Assembly: GCF_003065385.1 (NCBI RefSeq) | Contig: NZ_CP023277.1 | Location: 326,044-390,043 of the forward strand | Reading direction: 5' to 3' | Source: Polynucleobacter acidiphobus | GTDB taxonomy: Bacteria; Pseudomonadota; Gammaproteobacteria; Burkholderiales; Burkholderiaceae | Length of the DNA stretch: 64,000 bases | In this document: positions 25,717 to 35,691 of the stretch, in pieces | Layout of the letters: each line of letters begins with the position of its first letter | How positions within the stretch are numbered: the first letter of the stretch is position 1 | Program-made: the position numbers and the translations under genes | The notes under the pieces: model-generated | Database searches by the model: none | What the model was told of the DNA's origin: nothing | What the model saw: the letters and a program-made list of their open reading frames with translations, nothing else

Positions 25717-27816
25717 ATGAACAAGATATATCGACTGATATGGAGTAAGCGCCACGGTTGTCTGGTTGCTGTTGCTGAGAATGCGCGCTCTCATAGCGGG
25801 GGTAGCGCGGGGCAATCGCTTGTCGTGGGTGCTCTATTGGTTGGCTCGATTGCGGCGATCAGTCCAAGCCCAGCCATCGCTGCAGATTGCAGTTTTACCG
25901 GCGGCGCTACGATTTCTGGAACGTGTGAGCTACCAGCTAGCCCTGGGTTAACGGTCACTGGATCGCAGGCCATTGAGGTGACGACAGGCGCTGCTGCGCA
26001 AACCACCGTAAGTTTCACATCTGGCTCATTGCGTAATTCTGGATTAATTAGCGGCTCCACAGACGGTATTCAAAATACCTTTGGGACTCTGGGTGGATTT
26101 ATTAGCAACAGTGGCACCATCTCGGGGACAAATAACGCGATTAATTTAACCAATATGACCCGGTTTATCAGCAACACCGGGACGATCTCTAGTTCAGGTG
26201 TTGGTATTCGCTTAACAAACGGCAACTTAGCGGGTGGGATCACTAATGACGGGTTAATTAGTGGCGTGACCGAAGCAATTCGCATTAATGGTGGGACATT
26301 TCAGGATTTTTCGACGTTTCGAGTCATATCAAATTTCGGCACCATTAGTGCTTCAGGTGGGGACGCATTTCGCTCAGGCAATTCCACAGCGGGTAGCGCA
26401 ACATCCATCATCGGTACGATCGCGAACTTTGGATTGATTTCGGGTCAACGCGGCCTCGTTTTTGATGGGGGGACTAATCAAATCGGTAGCTTTCACAACT
26501 CTATCTCGGGATCCTCTAGCTCGGGATTTTTAGTAGGCGAAATTGCTGGAACATCTACCGGTATTCAGATTGGCTCTACCAGCATTAGTAGCACGATCAG
26601 CGGCAGCATTCAAAACCAAGGGTTGATCCGCGGTGGTGATATTGGAATCTATATTCAAAATGGCACACTCACCTCACTACGCAACTACGCGGGAACGATT
26701 ACTGGAAGCTTAGACAATAGTAAGGCGCTATGGATTGCCAATGGCCGAATTCTGGAGGGTATTAGCAATACGGGCACGATCGGTGGTACCGCCTCTGGCA
26801 GTACCGCGATTAAAATTGGTGATGGCACCAATATTGGTACGCTAAGTGGTGCAATCTATATTCCTGGAATCACCAATTCTGGAACGATCGGGCTAGGTAA
26901 TATCGCGCTTGAAATTGATAGTGGCTCATCGCTCACCCATAGTCTCGAGAATAGCGGAACCATTACCGCAAACACAACAGCGATTCGTGTTTTAGGTACG
27001 CTTGCAAATAATTCATTTTCAGGCAATGCGATCGTTAACTCGGGCACCATTTCAGGTTTTAGTGATGCAGCAATTGAGGTTGGTTCAGGAACTTTTTCTG
27101 GAACGATCTCAGGAAGTATTTCAAATACAGGATTGATTTCAGCTACTTCTGCGATTCGCATTGCTCAAAATAGCACTTTGCTTGGATACATCACCAACGA
27201 TGGAACGATTGCTGGAACTTCGAATAGTTACGGCATCGATCTAACTGGAACCATTACCGGTGGAATTCGCAATACCGGATTGATTTATGGGGGACCTTCT
27301 GGCCGATCGGGGGCCGCAATTAGCGTTTTTAGTCCCGACGTATCATCGCCGGCACTAGTTTCTTCGGGCATTACGAATCTTGGAACAATTGCTGGTGAGT
27401 TTGCAATTTATGTCAATGAATTTGGAACCATTGCGGGCGGTATCACTAACTCCGGCAGCATTTTGACGCGAACCTTGGGTTCATCCGGCGGCGCCTCGGC
27501 GATTGCAATTCTGGGACGGGTCTCTGGAAGTGGTGGTGGCGCAAGCATTATCAATACTGGAACGATTGATAGTGGCGCTGGCGCTGGAATCGATATTGGT
27601 ACGTCTTATGTTGGGACCATCAGTGGCAGTATTCGTAACGCAGGAACTATTAAGGGTGCGACCTCTGGCATTCGTTTGCAAAACGGAACGATTACTGGTG
27701 GCATTACGAATTCTGTCTCAGGACTCATTACTGGTAGTCAAGCCAATAGCAGCGGTATTTGGATTGCCGGAGCAAATGCCACAAGTAGTGGCGGTTTAAG
27801 TGGGGGGAATTCGTAA
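25717..27816 (+). CDS. Autotransporter, N-terminal part (frameshifted)
   Basis: 699 codons forming the passenger of a type Va autotransporter. It starts with the extended signal peptide region MNKIYRLIWSKRHGCLVAVAE, then a hydrophobic core ending in SPAIAA, as in long autotransporters. The remainder is a run of imperfect repeats of about 18-30 residues around I.NSGTISG and GGI.N.G.I, expected to form a beta-helix. The frame ends at TAA 27814-27816, right after a G6 tract (27802-27807). Removing one G continues the repeat pattern into the next frame, so this gene and 27800-29995 are one gene split by a +1 shift. Alone it would lack a barrel and could not reach the surface. Confidence 0.88.
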   Translation: MNKIYRLIWSKRHGCLVAVAENARSHSGGSAGQSLVVGALLVGSIAAISPSPAIAADCSFTGGATISGTCELPASPGLTVTGSQAIEVTTGAAAQTTVSFTSGSLRNSGLISGSTDGIQNTFGTLGGFISNSGTISGTNNAINLTNMTRFISNTGTISSSGVGIRLTNGNLAGGITNDGLISGVTEAIRINGGTFQDFSTFRVISNFGTISASGGDAFRSGNSTAGSATSIIGTIANFGLISGQRGLVFDGGTNQIGSFHNSISGSSSSGFLVGEIAGTSTGIQIGSTSISSTISGSIQNQGLIRGGDIGIYIQNGTLTSLRNYAGTITGSLDNSKALWIANGRILEGISNTGTIGGTASGSTAIKIGDGTNIGTLSGAIYIPGITNSGTIGLGNIALEIDSGSSLTHSLENSGTITANTTAIRVLGTLANNSFSGNAIVNSGTISGFSDAAIEVGSGTFSGTISGSISNTGLISATSAIRIAQNSTLLGYITNDGTIAGTSNSYGIDLTGTITGGIRNTGLIYGGPSGRSGAAISVFSPDVSSPALVSSGITNLGTIAGEFAIYVNEFGTIAGGITNSGSILTRTLGSSGGASAIAILGRVSGSGGGASIINTGTIDSGAGAGIDIGTSYVGTISGSIRNAGTIKGATSGIRLQNGTITGGITNSVSGLITGSQANSSGIWIAGANATSSGGLSGGNS

Positions 27817-29995
27817 TCTGGGCACAATTGGTGGCTCAGCGAGTGGCGCGATAGGACTCATCGTCGGCGATAGTGTCTATGCAAGTACGCTCAGCGGTGG
27901 TGTCACCAACTCTGGAACGATCGGGCGTGGCTCTTACGGGATTCAGGTTCAAAGCCTATCCTCATTAACGGGCGGCCTGACCAATAGTGGAACGATTAAC
28001 GGTAGTACCGCGGGTATTCAAGTCGAAGGAGTTCTTGCCAATGGCGGCTCGGGTAACGCCATCACCAATTCTGGCTTGATTCAATCGGCAGGCGGACCGG
28101 CCCTGCAAATTGGCGGGACTCTTGCGGGCACCATCAGTGGCAGTATTCATAATTCTGGGCAAATCGTAGGCAGCTCATCGGCCATTCAAGTTGCAAATAA
28201 CGGTGTGGTTACCGGTCAAATTAGTAATAGTGGAACTCTGAGTGCTACCCATGCGTTAAATTTGACCAACACCGCGAGTGGTTTTGTGATCAACAATACC
28301 GGGGTGATTGATGGTCACGTCATTCTTGGTATTAATACGCTCAATTTAAATGCCACCACCAATACAGTTGACGGTTCTATCTCCGGTGGAGTTGCTAGTG
28401 GAGTGACGCTTAATGGCGCATTAACTAGTTCGGGTACGATTGATGTGGGCCGTTTTCAGATTCAAAGTGGGGCAAGTCTCACAATGGCCAATGCCATGAC
28501 CATATCCGATTCTGGGCAGGCATTAAACAATTCTGGAACACTCGCGATTGCCGCCGGAACCAGCCAAACCTTAACAGGTAACTATAGCCAAGCGAGCGGA
28601 GCCACATTTCAAACGGGGGTTGCGGGCGCGTCAAGTTATGGTCAGCTTCGTGTCAACGGAAATGCAAGTATTAGTGATGGTGCTCAGGTCAATGTCAATG
28701 TGATTGGAAGCCCATCCATTTCAAGCAATACAACCATGAGCGGCATTATCTCAGCGACCGGGACTCTTGCAGCCACTGCTGCAGCAATTACAGTCACCGA
28801 TAACAGTGCGCTATTGGACTTTTCATTGGCGGTATCAGGGAGTAGCTTGGATTTGATCGCTCGCCAGTCATCTGTCAATAACTATGTGAGTGCTGTTCAA
28901 AGCAACAATAATCCGTCAGCCTTGGATGCTGCTACAACCTTGCAAGTGCTATCTGCAACCCCATCGCCGACCTGGGATCCGGTCTTTACTGCATTTAATC
29001 AAATGGCTAGCACTCAACAAGTATCAAATGGGGTCAGCCAAACAGTTCCACTTTTGGTTGGAGCTGGCTCGCAAGCCACCGCGATGGTGATGCAAAACTT
29101 TAATGATGTGATTGACTCACGTGTCTCGGTCAAACAAGGCTTGGCTAGCAAAGAAGAATTTATTGGCAATCAAGAGGTTTGGTTAAAACCGATCGGTAGT
29201 TGGGCCGAGCAAAATCAAGAGAATAATGTTTCAGGATATCGCGCAAATACTGGTGGGGTCATTTTAGGGATCGATCGAGGTATCAATGCAAATACCAGCC
29301 TGGGAGTGGCTTTGGTCTTTGCAAATAGTAATATTTCATCGAATTCAGCGGTCGCTCCAAGCTCTCTCAATATCAATAGTTACCAATTGGGTGTTTATGG
29401 GCATCATCGACTGACCCAATCAACCGTTGTCAACTATCAAGCAGATATTGGTATTAACCAAAATAAAGGAAGTCGTTCAATTAATTTCATGGGAACGACG
29501 GCAAACTCAAGTTATGACAGTTACTCATCGCATGTAGGTTTGGGCTTAAACCATCACTTGCGTGTAAGCGAGCTCTTCACATTTATTCCATTAATTCGTA
29601 CGGACTACATTGGAGTCATGTCAAATGCATACACCGAAAGTGGTGCGGGGCCGTTAAGCCTCAATGTCAGTCAGCAAAATTACAATCAATGGCTAATGAC
29701 AACGGGTGCAAAAGCTGAGTATGCATTGCCAAATCGCCTGAAGTTAGTTGGTAACTTAACGGCCGGATACAACGTAATCAATCAACAAGTGCAAGTTACA
29801 TCAGCGTTTGTTGGTGGTGGGGGTAGCTTTGTAACCAATGGCTTATCGTTATCACCTTGGTTATATAGCGCAGGCTTAGGATTGGTTGGCAAAACAAAAG
29901 ACAATGTCGAGTTGAGTATTCGTTACGATTTACAATCGTCTTCTTCGGGTTATTTCAATCAAATTGCCTCTGCACGCATTCGATTCTTTTTTTAG
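27800..29995 (+). CDS. Autotransporter, C-terminal passenger and beta-barrel (frameshifted)
   Basis: 731 codons. The first 230 continue the passenger repeats in the other frame (GGIRNLGTIGGSASG, GGLTNSGTINGSTAG). A linker follows, with a helical segment (VMQNFNDVIDSRVSVKQGL) that probably threads the pore. The C-terminal autotransporter barrel occupies about 455-731, with alternating strands and the typical aromatic end ARIRFFF. There is no signal peptide here, so the gene works only with 25717-27816. galE starts 6 bp after the stop. Confidence 0.88.
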   Translation: MGGIRNLGTIGGSASGAIGLIVGDSVYASTLSGGVTNSGTIGRGSYGIQVQSLSSLTGGLTNSGTINGSTAGIQVEGVLANGGSGNAITNSGLIQSAGGPALQIGGTLAGTISGSIHNSGQIVGSSSAIQVANNGVVTGQISNSGTLSATHALNLTNTASGFVINNTGVIDGHVILGINTLNLNATTNTVDGSISGGVASGVTLNGALTSSGTIDVGRFQIQSGASLTMANAMTISDSGQALNNSGTLAIAAGTSQTLTGNYSQASGATFQTGVAGASSYGQLRVNGNASISDGAQVNVNVIGSPSISSNTTMSGIISATGTLAATAAAITVTDNSALLDFSLAVSGSSLDLIARQSSVNNYVSAVQSNNNPSALDAATTLQVLSATPSPTWDPVFTAFNQMASTQQVSNGVSQTVPLLVGAGSQATAMVMQNFNDVIDSRVSVKQGLASKEEFIGNQEVWLKPIGSWAEQNQENNVSGYRANTGGVILGIDRGINANTSLGVALVFANSNISSNSAVAPSSLNINSYQLGVYGHHRLTQSTVVNYQADIGINQNKGSRSINFMGTTANSSYDSYSSHVGLGLNHHLRVSELFTFIPLIRTDYIGVMSNAYTESGAGPLSLNVSQQNYNQWLMTTGAKAEYALPNRLKLVGNLTAGYNVINQQVQVTSAFVGGGGSFVTNGLSLSPWLYSAGLGLVGKTKDNVELSIRYDLQSSSSGYFNQIASARIRFFF
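27802..27807 (+). other. G6 homopolymer at the autotransporter frameshift
   Basis: Six consecutive G residues sit exactly where the passenger frame breaks. With five G (or eight) the reading frame joins SGG to IRNLGTIGG and continues the repeat consensus to the barrel. The tract may be a slipped-strand switch, a fixed mutation, or an assembly error in a homopolymer. Confidence 0.7.
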
Positions 29996-30001
29996 AAGCA
30001 T

Positions 30002-31015
30002 ATGACTCAAACCATTCTCGTAACCGGCGGCCTCGGTTACATCGGTTCGCATACGGTCGTCAAACTCTTAGAGCAAAACTACCGCGTCTTCATTTTGGAT
30101 AATCTCTGTAATAGCGAGCGCAGTGTGCATGCGCGTATTACCCAAATTACCGGTAAAGACTCGATCTTTGTGGAGGGCGATATTCGCGATCGCTCCCTCG
30201 TTACATCGATTTTTCAATCTCATGCGATTGATGGCGTGATTCATTTTGCGGGATTAAAAGCAGTTGGTGAATCCCAAGCTGAGCCGTTGCGCTACTACGA
30301 CAACAATGTATTGGGCAGTATCGTTCTTTTTGAGGAGATGCAAACAGCAGGTGTTAAGACCTTGGTATTTTCCTCATCCGCGACCGTATATGGTGATTCG
30401 CCTGATACGCCATACCACGAGCAGCTCCCCTTAAAGCCGATTAATGTCTACGGGCGCACCAAGTGGATGATCGAGCAGATTCTTGCGGATCTTGCATTGG
30501 CTCAACCGCAGATGGCGATTGCATGTTTGCGTTACTTTAATCCCGTTGGGGCCCATGCTTCGGGACTTATTGGCGAGCATCCGCGCGGCATTCCCAACAA
30601 TCTCATGCCCTATATTGCCCAAGTTGCCATTGGCGAGCGGGAGTGCTTAAGAGTGTTTGGTGCAGACTACCCCACACCCGATGGCACGGGCTTGCGTGAT
30701 TACATCCACGTCGATGATTTAGCCGAGGGCCATCTTTTGGCCTTGCAAGCTCTTCAGAGTCACGCTGGGCTCTTAACCGTTAACCTGGGTACGGGCATAC
30801 CGACCAGTGTGCTACAAATGATTGCTGCCTTTGAGGCAGCCTGCGGTAAACCGATTGCCTATGAGATCGTGGAGCGGCGCTCAGGCGATAGTGCGAAAAG
30901 TTTTGCTGATCCGAGTCTCGCCAAGACCCTCTTGGGTTGGCAAAGCCAATATGGCATTGAGCGCATGTGCGTGGATACGTGGCGGTTTTATCAGTCTCTT
31001 AGCAAGTCACTTTAG
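30002..31015 (+). CDS. galE: UDP-glucose 4-epimerase
   Basis: 337 residues. NAD-dependent interconversion of UDP-glucose and UDP-galactose. NAD-binding GGLGYIGSHT at the N-terminus, SSSATVYG with the catalytic Ser/Thr, and YGRTK with the Tyr/Lys pair. Length is normal. It begins 6 bp after the autotransporter stop and is probably in the same transcript, so it may supply UDP-galactose to the upstream glycosyltransferases. Its last 17 bp overlap the convergent gluQ gene. galU is also in the window. Confidence 0.95.
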   Translation: MTQTILVTGGLGYIGSHTVVKLLEQNYRVFILDNLCNSERSVHARITQITGKDSIFVEGDIRDRSLVTSIFQSHAIDGVIHFAGLKAVGESQAEPLRYYDNNVLGSIVLFEEMQTAGVKTLVFSSSATVYGDSPDTPYHEQLPLKPINVYGRTKWMIEQILADLALAQPQMAIACLRYFNPVGAHASGLIGEHPRGIPNNLMPYIAQVAIGERECLRVFGADYPTPDGTGLRDYIHVDDLAEGHLLALQALQSHAGLLTVNLGTGIPTSVLQMIAAFEAACGKPIAYEIVERRSGDSAKSFADPSLAKTLLGWQSQYGIERMCVDTWRFYQSLSKSL

Positions 31016-31991
31016 CTACCCATCCCTTCGCAAGTCGATCTTTCCAGCGCTCGGTTGCAACACCTAACCACTGCGCGACGCTTGTTTGGTGAGCTAGGGT
31101 TGTATCCGCTATCCCTAAGTAATGTGCAGCACGATTGAGCGTCGCAAGGATTATTTCTCTTGAATGCATCTCGATGGCTGCTGCCTGAGTTTGTTTACTG
31201 AGTTTCTCACCTGCAGTATTCGTCACCAGCGGGAGATGCAAATAATGGGGCGTTTCATAACCCAATGCGCACTGCAGATGGATTTGGCGTGCGGTGTTAC
31301 TGAGTAGGTCTGCACCGCGCACCACATGCGTAACCCCTTGTGCCTGATCATCAACTACCACTGCTAACTGATAAGTAAATAATCCATCGGCACGCCGCAG
31401 CACAAAATCACCCACTTGATGATTCAGATCTTGGCTTTGTTTGCCTAAGCCTTGATCCACAAAGTCAATCACGCAATTCTCGGGCAGTCTCATGCGTAGC
31501 GCATGATTCTCAAAGCTTAAATGTTGCTCGCGGCATGTTCCTGGGTAAATCAGCTCTTGATTGGGACTCATTGAGATACCTGCTTGGTGCAAAACGTCCT
31601 CAATCTGTTTGCGCGAGCACTGACAGCCATAGATCAGATCCTTAGTGATCAATTGATCGAGCCCCTTTTGATAAACCGACGTTCGCTTGGATTGCCACGT
31701 GGGCTCCTCATCCCACTCTAGGCCATAGGCTTTGAGTTGCTCAAGAATCAATTGATCGGCTCCTGGCGCGGTCCTTGGGGTATCCACATCTTCAATGCGC
31801 ACGAGCCATCTCCCATCGTGCGCACGAGCATCAAGCCAGCTCCCTAATGCCGTGGTGAGCGACCCTAAATGCAGAGCTCCGGTGGGTGAAGGAGCAAAAC
31901 GACCCCGATAGGGTTTATGACCTTTTTGGTCCTCCTTTAGCCTAGTGCCTTGATTGAATTGGGGATTTAAAGGGTGGGTCATCGGGCTCAT
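30999..31991 (-). CDS. gluQ: Glutamyl-queuosine tRNA(Asp) synthetase
   Basis: Shortened class I glutamyl-tRNA synthetase paralogue that attaches glutamate to queuosine in the anticodon of tRNA-Asp. About 330 residues. GRFAPSPTGALHLGS contains the HIGH-like motif, and EKLSKQ the KMSKS-like motif. The anticodon-binding domain is absent, as expected. Start choice is uncertain; the frame is open to a GTG at 32006, but ATG 31991 or 31982 is more usual for the family. It is divergent from dnaE with a 34-bp gap. Confidence 0.93.
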   Translation of the reverse strand: MSPMTHPLNPQFNQGTRLKEDQKGHKPYRGRFAPSPTGALHLGSLTTALGSWLDARAHDGRWLVRIEDVDTPRTAPGADQLILEQLKAYGLEWDEEPTWQSKRTSVYQKGLDQLITKDLIYGCQCSRKQIEDVLHQAGISMSPNQELIYPGTCREQHLSFENHALRMRLPENCVIDFVDQGLGKQSQDLNHQVGDFVLRRADGLFTYQLAVVVDDQAQGVTHVVRGADLLSNTARQIHLQCALGYETPHYLHLPLVTNTAGEKLSKQTQAAAIEMHSREIILATLNRAAHYLGIADTTLAHQTSVAQWLGVATERWKDRLAKGWVAKVTC

Positions 31992-32025
31992 GATTTGGGG
32001 GTGCACACAGCTAAAATCATCTCAT

Positions 32026-35000
32026 ATGGCAGCCCCCCAATTTATTCATCTGCGTTTGCATTCGGAGTACTCGATTACCGATGGGGTGGTGCGCATCGAT
32101 GATGCGGTTGAGACCGCATCCTCCGATGGCATGGGTGCGTTGGCACTCACCGATCTGGGGAACCTCTTTGGCCTCATTAAGTTCTACTCCGCCGCCCGCT
32201 CTGCAGGGGTCAAACCAATTGCGGGTGCCGATGTGTGGTTAACCAACACCCAAGAGCCTGATCAACCCCATCGCATGCTGCTCCTGGTGCAAAACCACAC
32301 GGGTTACCTTAATCTCTGCGAACTCTTAAGCAAAGCGTCACTGCATAACCAACGCCATGGAAGAGCGGAGATTCATCCGGATTGGTTGAGTGAGCCCCTA
32401 CCCGCAAGCACTAAAGGAGCGAAGAAAAAAACACTCGCTGAGGGCTTAATTGCGCTCTCAGGCGCGCATCACGGGGATGTGGGGTGTGCACTCCTCAACG
32501 GGGATGAGGCCAAGGCGCGCGAGTGGGCCAAGCACTGGCAAACGGTCTTTGGTGGACGGTATTTTATGGAGCTCCAACGCTATGGTCACGCCCAGGATGA
32601 AGTGCATATTCAGCTTGCATGCCAACTCGCGAGCGAGTTGAAGATTCCGGTCGTTGCCACCCACCCAATTCAGTTCATGAAGCCCGAGGATTACACGGCA
32701 CATGAGGCGCGAGTCTGTATCGCTGAAGGCGAGTTATTGGGTGATCCCCGTCGCCCCAAACGCTTTACCGAAGAACAATATTTTCTGACGCAAGCACAAA
32801 TGCACCAGCGCTTTGCGGACATTCCGGCCGCACTTGCCAATACGGTGGAGATTGCCAAGATGTGCAATCTCAGCCTGACCTTGGGTCAAGCTCGCTTACC
32901 CGAGTTTCCAACGCCTGATGGTATGCCACTTGATCAGTACCTAATGCAACAAGCAGAGATCGGCTTGGATAAAAATCTGTGCAAACTCTATCCCAACGAG
33001 GAAGAGCGTAAGGCCCTTGAGCCCCGCTATCGCGAGCGTTTGCGCTTTGAAGTTAACACGATTGCGCAGATGGGCTTCCCAGGTTACTTCTTGATCGTCG
33101 CGGACTTCATTAACTGGGCCAAAAATAATGGCGTGCCTGTTGGACCAGGCAGAGGATCAGGTGCCGGATCCTTGGTCGCCTTTTCATTGGGGATTACCGA
33201 TCTCGATCCTCTGCGCTATAACTTACTCTTTGAGCGCTTTTTAAATCCCGAGCGGGTCTCGATGCCCGACTTTGATATTGACTTTTGTCAGCACGGGCGC
33301 GATCGCGTGATTGCCTATGTGAAAGAAAAGTACGGCAAGGATGCGGTGAGCCAAATTGCTACCTTTGGCACGATGGCGGCTAAAGCCGCCATTCGGGATG
33401 TGGGCCGAGTACTTGAGCAACCCTATGGCTTTGTCGATGGCATTGCCAAGCTCGTCCCATTTAAGCCAGGCCAAGTGGTCACGATTGAGTCTGCCAAGAA
33501 AGAAGAAAAACAACTCGCCGAGCGGGAAAAAAATGAAGAGGAGGTGCGCCAACTCTTAGCGCTTGCACAGCAGCTCGAGGGCATGACCCGCAATGTGGGC
33601 ATGCACGCCGGAGGGGTCTTAATTGCTCCAGGCAAACTCACCGATTTTTGCCCGCTCTATACCCAAGACGGAGGCGATGCCAATGCGGGCGTGATCAGTC
33701 AATTCGATAAAGACGATGTGGAGTCTATTGGTCTCGTGAAATTTGACTTTTTGGGGCTCACGACGCTCACTATTTTGGCGGGGGCCGAGCGTTGGATTCA
33801 AAAACTACATACGGAACACAAAGATTGGAGCATCAGTGATATTCCACTCGATGACCCCAAAGCCTTTGAGCTTTTAAAGCGCGGGAATACGGTTGCCGTG
33901 TTCCAGTTAGAAAGTCGGGGCATGCAAGGTATGCTACGCGATGCTAAACCCGATCGCTTTGAAGACATTATTGCCTTGGTTGCGCTGTATCGACCGGGTC
34001 CCATGGATCTCATTCCCGATTACATCAAACGTAAGCACGGGCAACAGAAAGTGGAGTATCCCGACCCGCGCATTGAGCCTGTGTTGCGTGAGACCTACGG
34101 CATCATGGTCTACCAAGAACAGGTAATGCAAATGGCTCAGATGATTGGAGGCTACTCCTTAGGGGGTGCTGACCTATTACGGCGCGCGATGGGTAAAAAG
34201 AAGCCCGAGGAGATGGCGCAGCATCGCCAGATCTTTCGCGAGGGAGCGCAAAAAAATGGACTCACCGAGCATAAGGCTGATGAAATCTATGACCTAATGG
34301 AGCGTTTTGCAGGCTATGGGTTTAATAAGTCGCATGCGGCTGCCTATGCGCTCTTAGCCTATCAAACCGCGTGGCTCAAGGCCTACTACCCCGCAGAATT
34401 TATAGCGGCCAACTTATCGCTCTCAATGGACGACACCGATAAGGTGAAGATCTTGTATGACGATAGTCTGCATAATGGTTTGAAGATTTTGCCGCCGGAT
34501 ATTAATACCGGCATGTACGAGTTCACGCCGATTGCAGATTCCAATGATCAAGACCAAAGCGTGGGGATTCGTACGATTCGTTATGGTTTGGGAGCGGTGC
34601 GAGGCACCGGTGAAGGGGCAATCCAAATCATTGTGGAGGCCCGCAAGAATGGGCCATTTAAAGATCTGTTTGATTTTTGTGCCCGGGTCGATCGCCGTCA
34701 AGTCAATCGCCGTGCGATTGAGGCTTTGATTCGGGCGGGGGCATTTGATTCGATTGCGACCGATGCTGCTAAAGGCTTGGCAAACACCTATGACGCGCGC
34801 TCCACACTTCTAGCCTCACTCTCACGCGCAATTGAAGCCGCCGAGCAAGCCGAAGCCTCGGTGCATCAGGTAAGTCTCTTTGATGCCGAGGATGTGGCGC
34901 AAGCCCATGCACCGGAGTATGTGAAGGAACTCCCTTTTTCGGAAAAGAAACGCTTGCAAGACGAGAAAGCGGCACTTGGTCTATGCTTAACCGGGCATTT

Positions 35001-35616
35001 ATTTGATGCCTACCGGCCTGAAGTGACGCACTTTATACGCCAGCCACTCATCAAGCTCACCGAGGGTAAGGATCAACTGGTCGCCGGCATTATTACCTCG
35101 TCACGGATGCTGATGGGCCAGCGTGGACGGATGATGATCGCCACGATTGATGATGGCAGTTCAGCTCTTGAACTTACCCTCTACAGCGAAGTGTATGAAC
35201 CCAATCGCTCTTGGCTCAAAGAAGACGAGCTACTAATTGCCAAAGTGAACGTAAGCCCCGATAAGTTCTCAGGAGGTTTACGAATTGTTGCTGAGAGCGT
35301 GATGGATATTGTGGGTGCACGCTTACGTTTTGCTAGAAACGTTCATCTCAATTTAGATACCGGCATTGATCTGAAGGTTCTCAAAGCCCAAATCAATCCA
35401 TTTCTAGTCAAAGCCCCAATGGGGAATGCCCCACAAACTCCTCCAAAGGGACTGCCATTGACTGCTGCAGTGATGGCCAAAGGCGGGGCTTGTTTAGTCC
35501 AGTTTCCAGAAGACGTGCGTCTTTACCCGGATGACAATTGCCTACGGAACTTGCATCAGATTTTGGGAAGCAAAACAGGTTCAAGCCCCAATCCGGTAGA
35601 AATTCAGTACGCTTGA
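32026..35616 (+). CDS. dnaE: DNA polymerase III alpha subunit
   Basis: Catalytic subunit of the replicative polymerase. 1196 residues from the ATG at 32026 (MAAPQFIHLRLHSEYS); the frame extends upstream but those codons lie in gluQ. PHP domain at the N-terminus (HLRLHSEYSITDG). Polymerase active site with PDFDIDF aspartates and the GPGRGSGAGSLVA nucleotide-binding loop. Finger and thumb regions, then an OB-fold (about 1010-1090). Length and domain order match E. coli DnaE (1160). Confidence 0.97.
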   Translation: MAAPQFIHLRLHSEYSITDGVVRIDDAVETASSDGMGALALTDLGNLFGLIKFYSAARSAGVKPIAGADVWLTNTQEPDQPHRMLLLVQNHTGYLNLCELLSKASLHNQRHGRAEIHPDWLSEPLPASTKGAKKKTLAEGLIALSGAHHGDVGCALLNGDEAKAREWAKHWQTVFGGRYFMELQRYGHAQDEVHIQLACQLASELKIPVVATHPIQFMKPEDYTAHEARVCIAEGELLGDPRRPKRFTEEQYFLTQAQMHQRFADIPAALANTVEIAKMCNLSLTLGQARLPEFPTPDGMPLDQYLMQQAEIGLDKNLCKLYPNEEERKALEPRYRERLRFEVNTIAQMGFPGYFLIVADFINWAKNNGVPVGPGRGSGAGSLVAFSLGITDLDPLRYNLLFERFLNPERVSMPDFDIDFCQHGRDRVIAYVKEKYGKDAVSQIATFGTMAAKAAIRDVGRVLEQPYGFVDGIAKLVPFKPGQVVTIESAKKEEKQLAEREKNEEEVRQLLALAQQLEGMTRNVGMHAGGVLIAPGKLTDFCPLYTQDGGDANAGVISQFDKDDVESIGLVKFDFLGLTTLTILAGAERWIQKLHTEHKDWSISDIPLDDPKAFELLKRGNTVAVFQLESRGMQGMLRDAKPDRFEDIIALVALYRPGPMDLIPDYIKRKHGQQKVEYPDPRIEPVLRETYGIMVYQEQVMQMAQMIGGYSLGGADLLRRAMGKKKPEEMAQHRQIFREGAQKNGLTEHKADEIYDLMERFAGYGFNKSHAAAYALLAYQTAWLKAYYPAEFIAANLSLSMDDTDKVKILYDDSLHNGLKILPPDINTGMYEFTPIADSNDQDQSVGIRTIRYGLGAVRGTGEGAIQIIVEARKNGPFKDLFDFCARVDRRQVNRRAIEALIRAGAFDSIATDAAKGLANTYDARSTLLASLSRAIEAAEQAEASVHQVSLFDAEDVAQAHAPEYVKELPFSEKKRLQDEKAALGLCLTGHLFDAYRPEVTHFIRQPLIKLTEGKDQLVAGIITSSRMLMGQRGRMMIATIDDGSSALELTLYSEVYEPNRSWLKEDELLIAKVNVSPDKFSGGLRIVAESVMDIVGARLRFARNVHLNLDTGIDLKVLKAQINPFLVKAPMGNAPQTPPKGLPLTAAVMAKGGACLVQFPEDVRLYPDDNCLRNLHQILGSKTGSSPNPVEIQYA

Positions 35617-35691
35617 TTTTTCTGTTCGGGTCTTTTGCGCATTGTTAAAAGTTATCTAGTTCGATTAACAAGTTACTCATAAAAAAACAAA

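Noticed and set aside
25717-29995. Many short direct repeats that might look like a CRISPR array or DNA tandem repeat
   Set aside because: They are coding repeats of I.NSGTISG-type units with variable length and sequence, inside an open frame with signal peptide and barrel.
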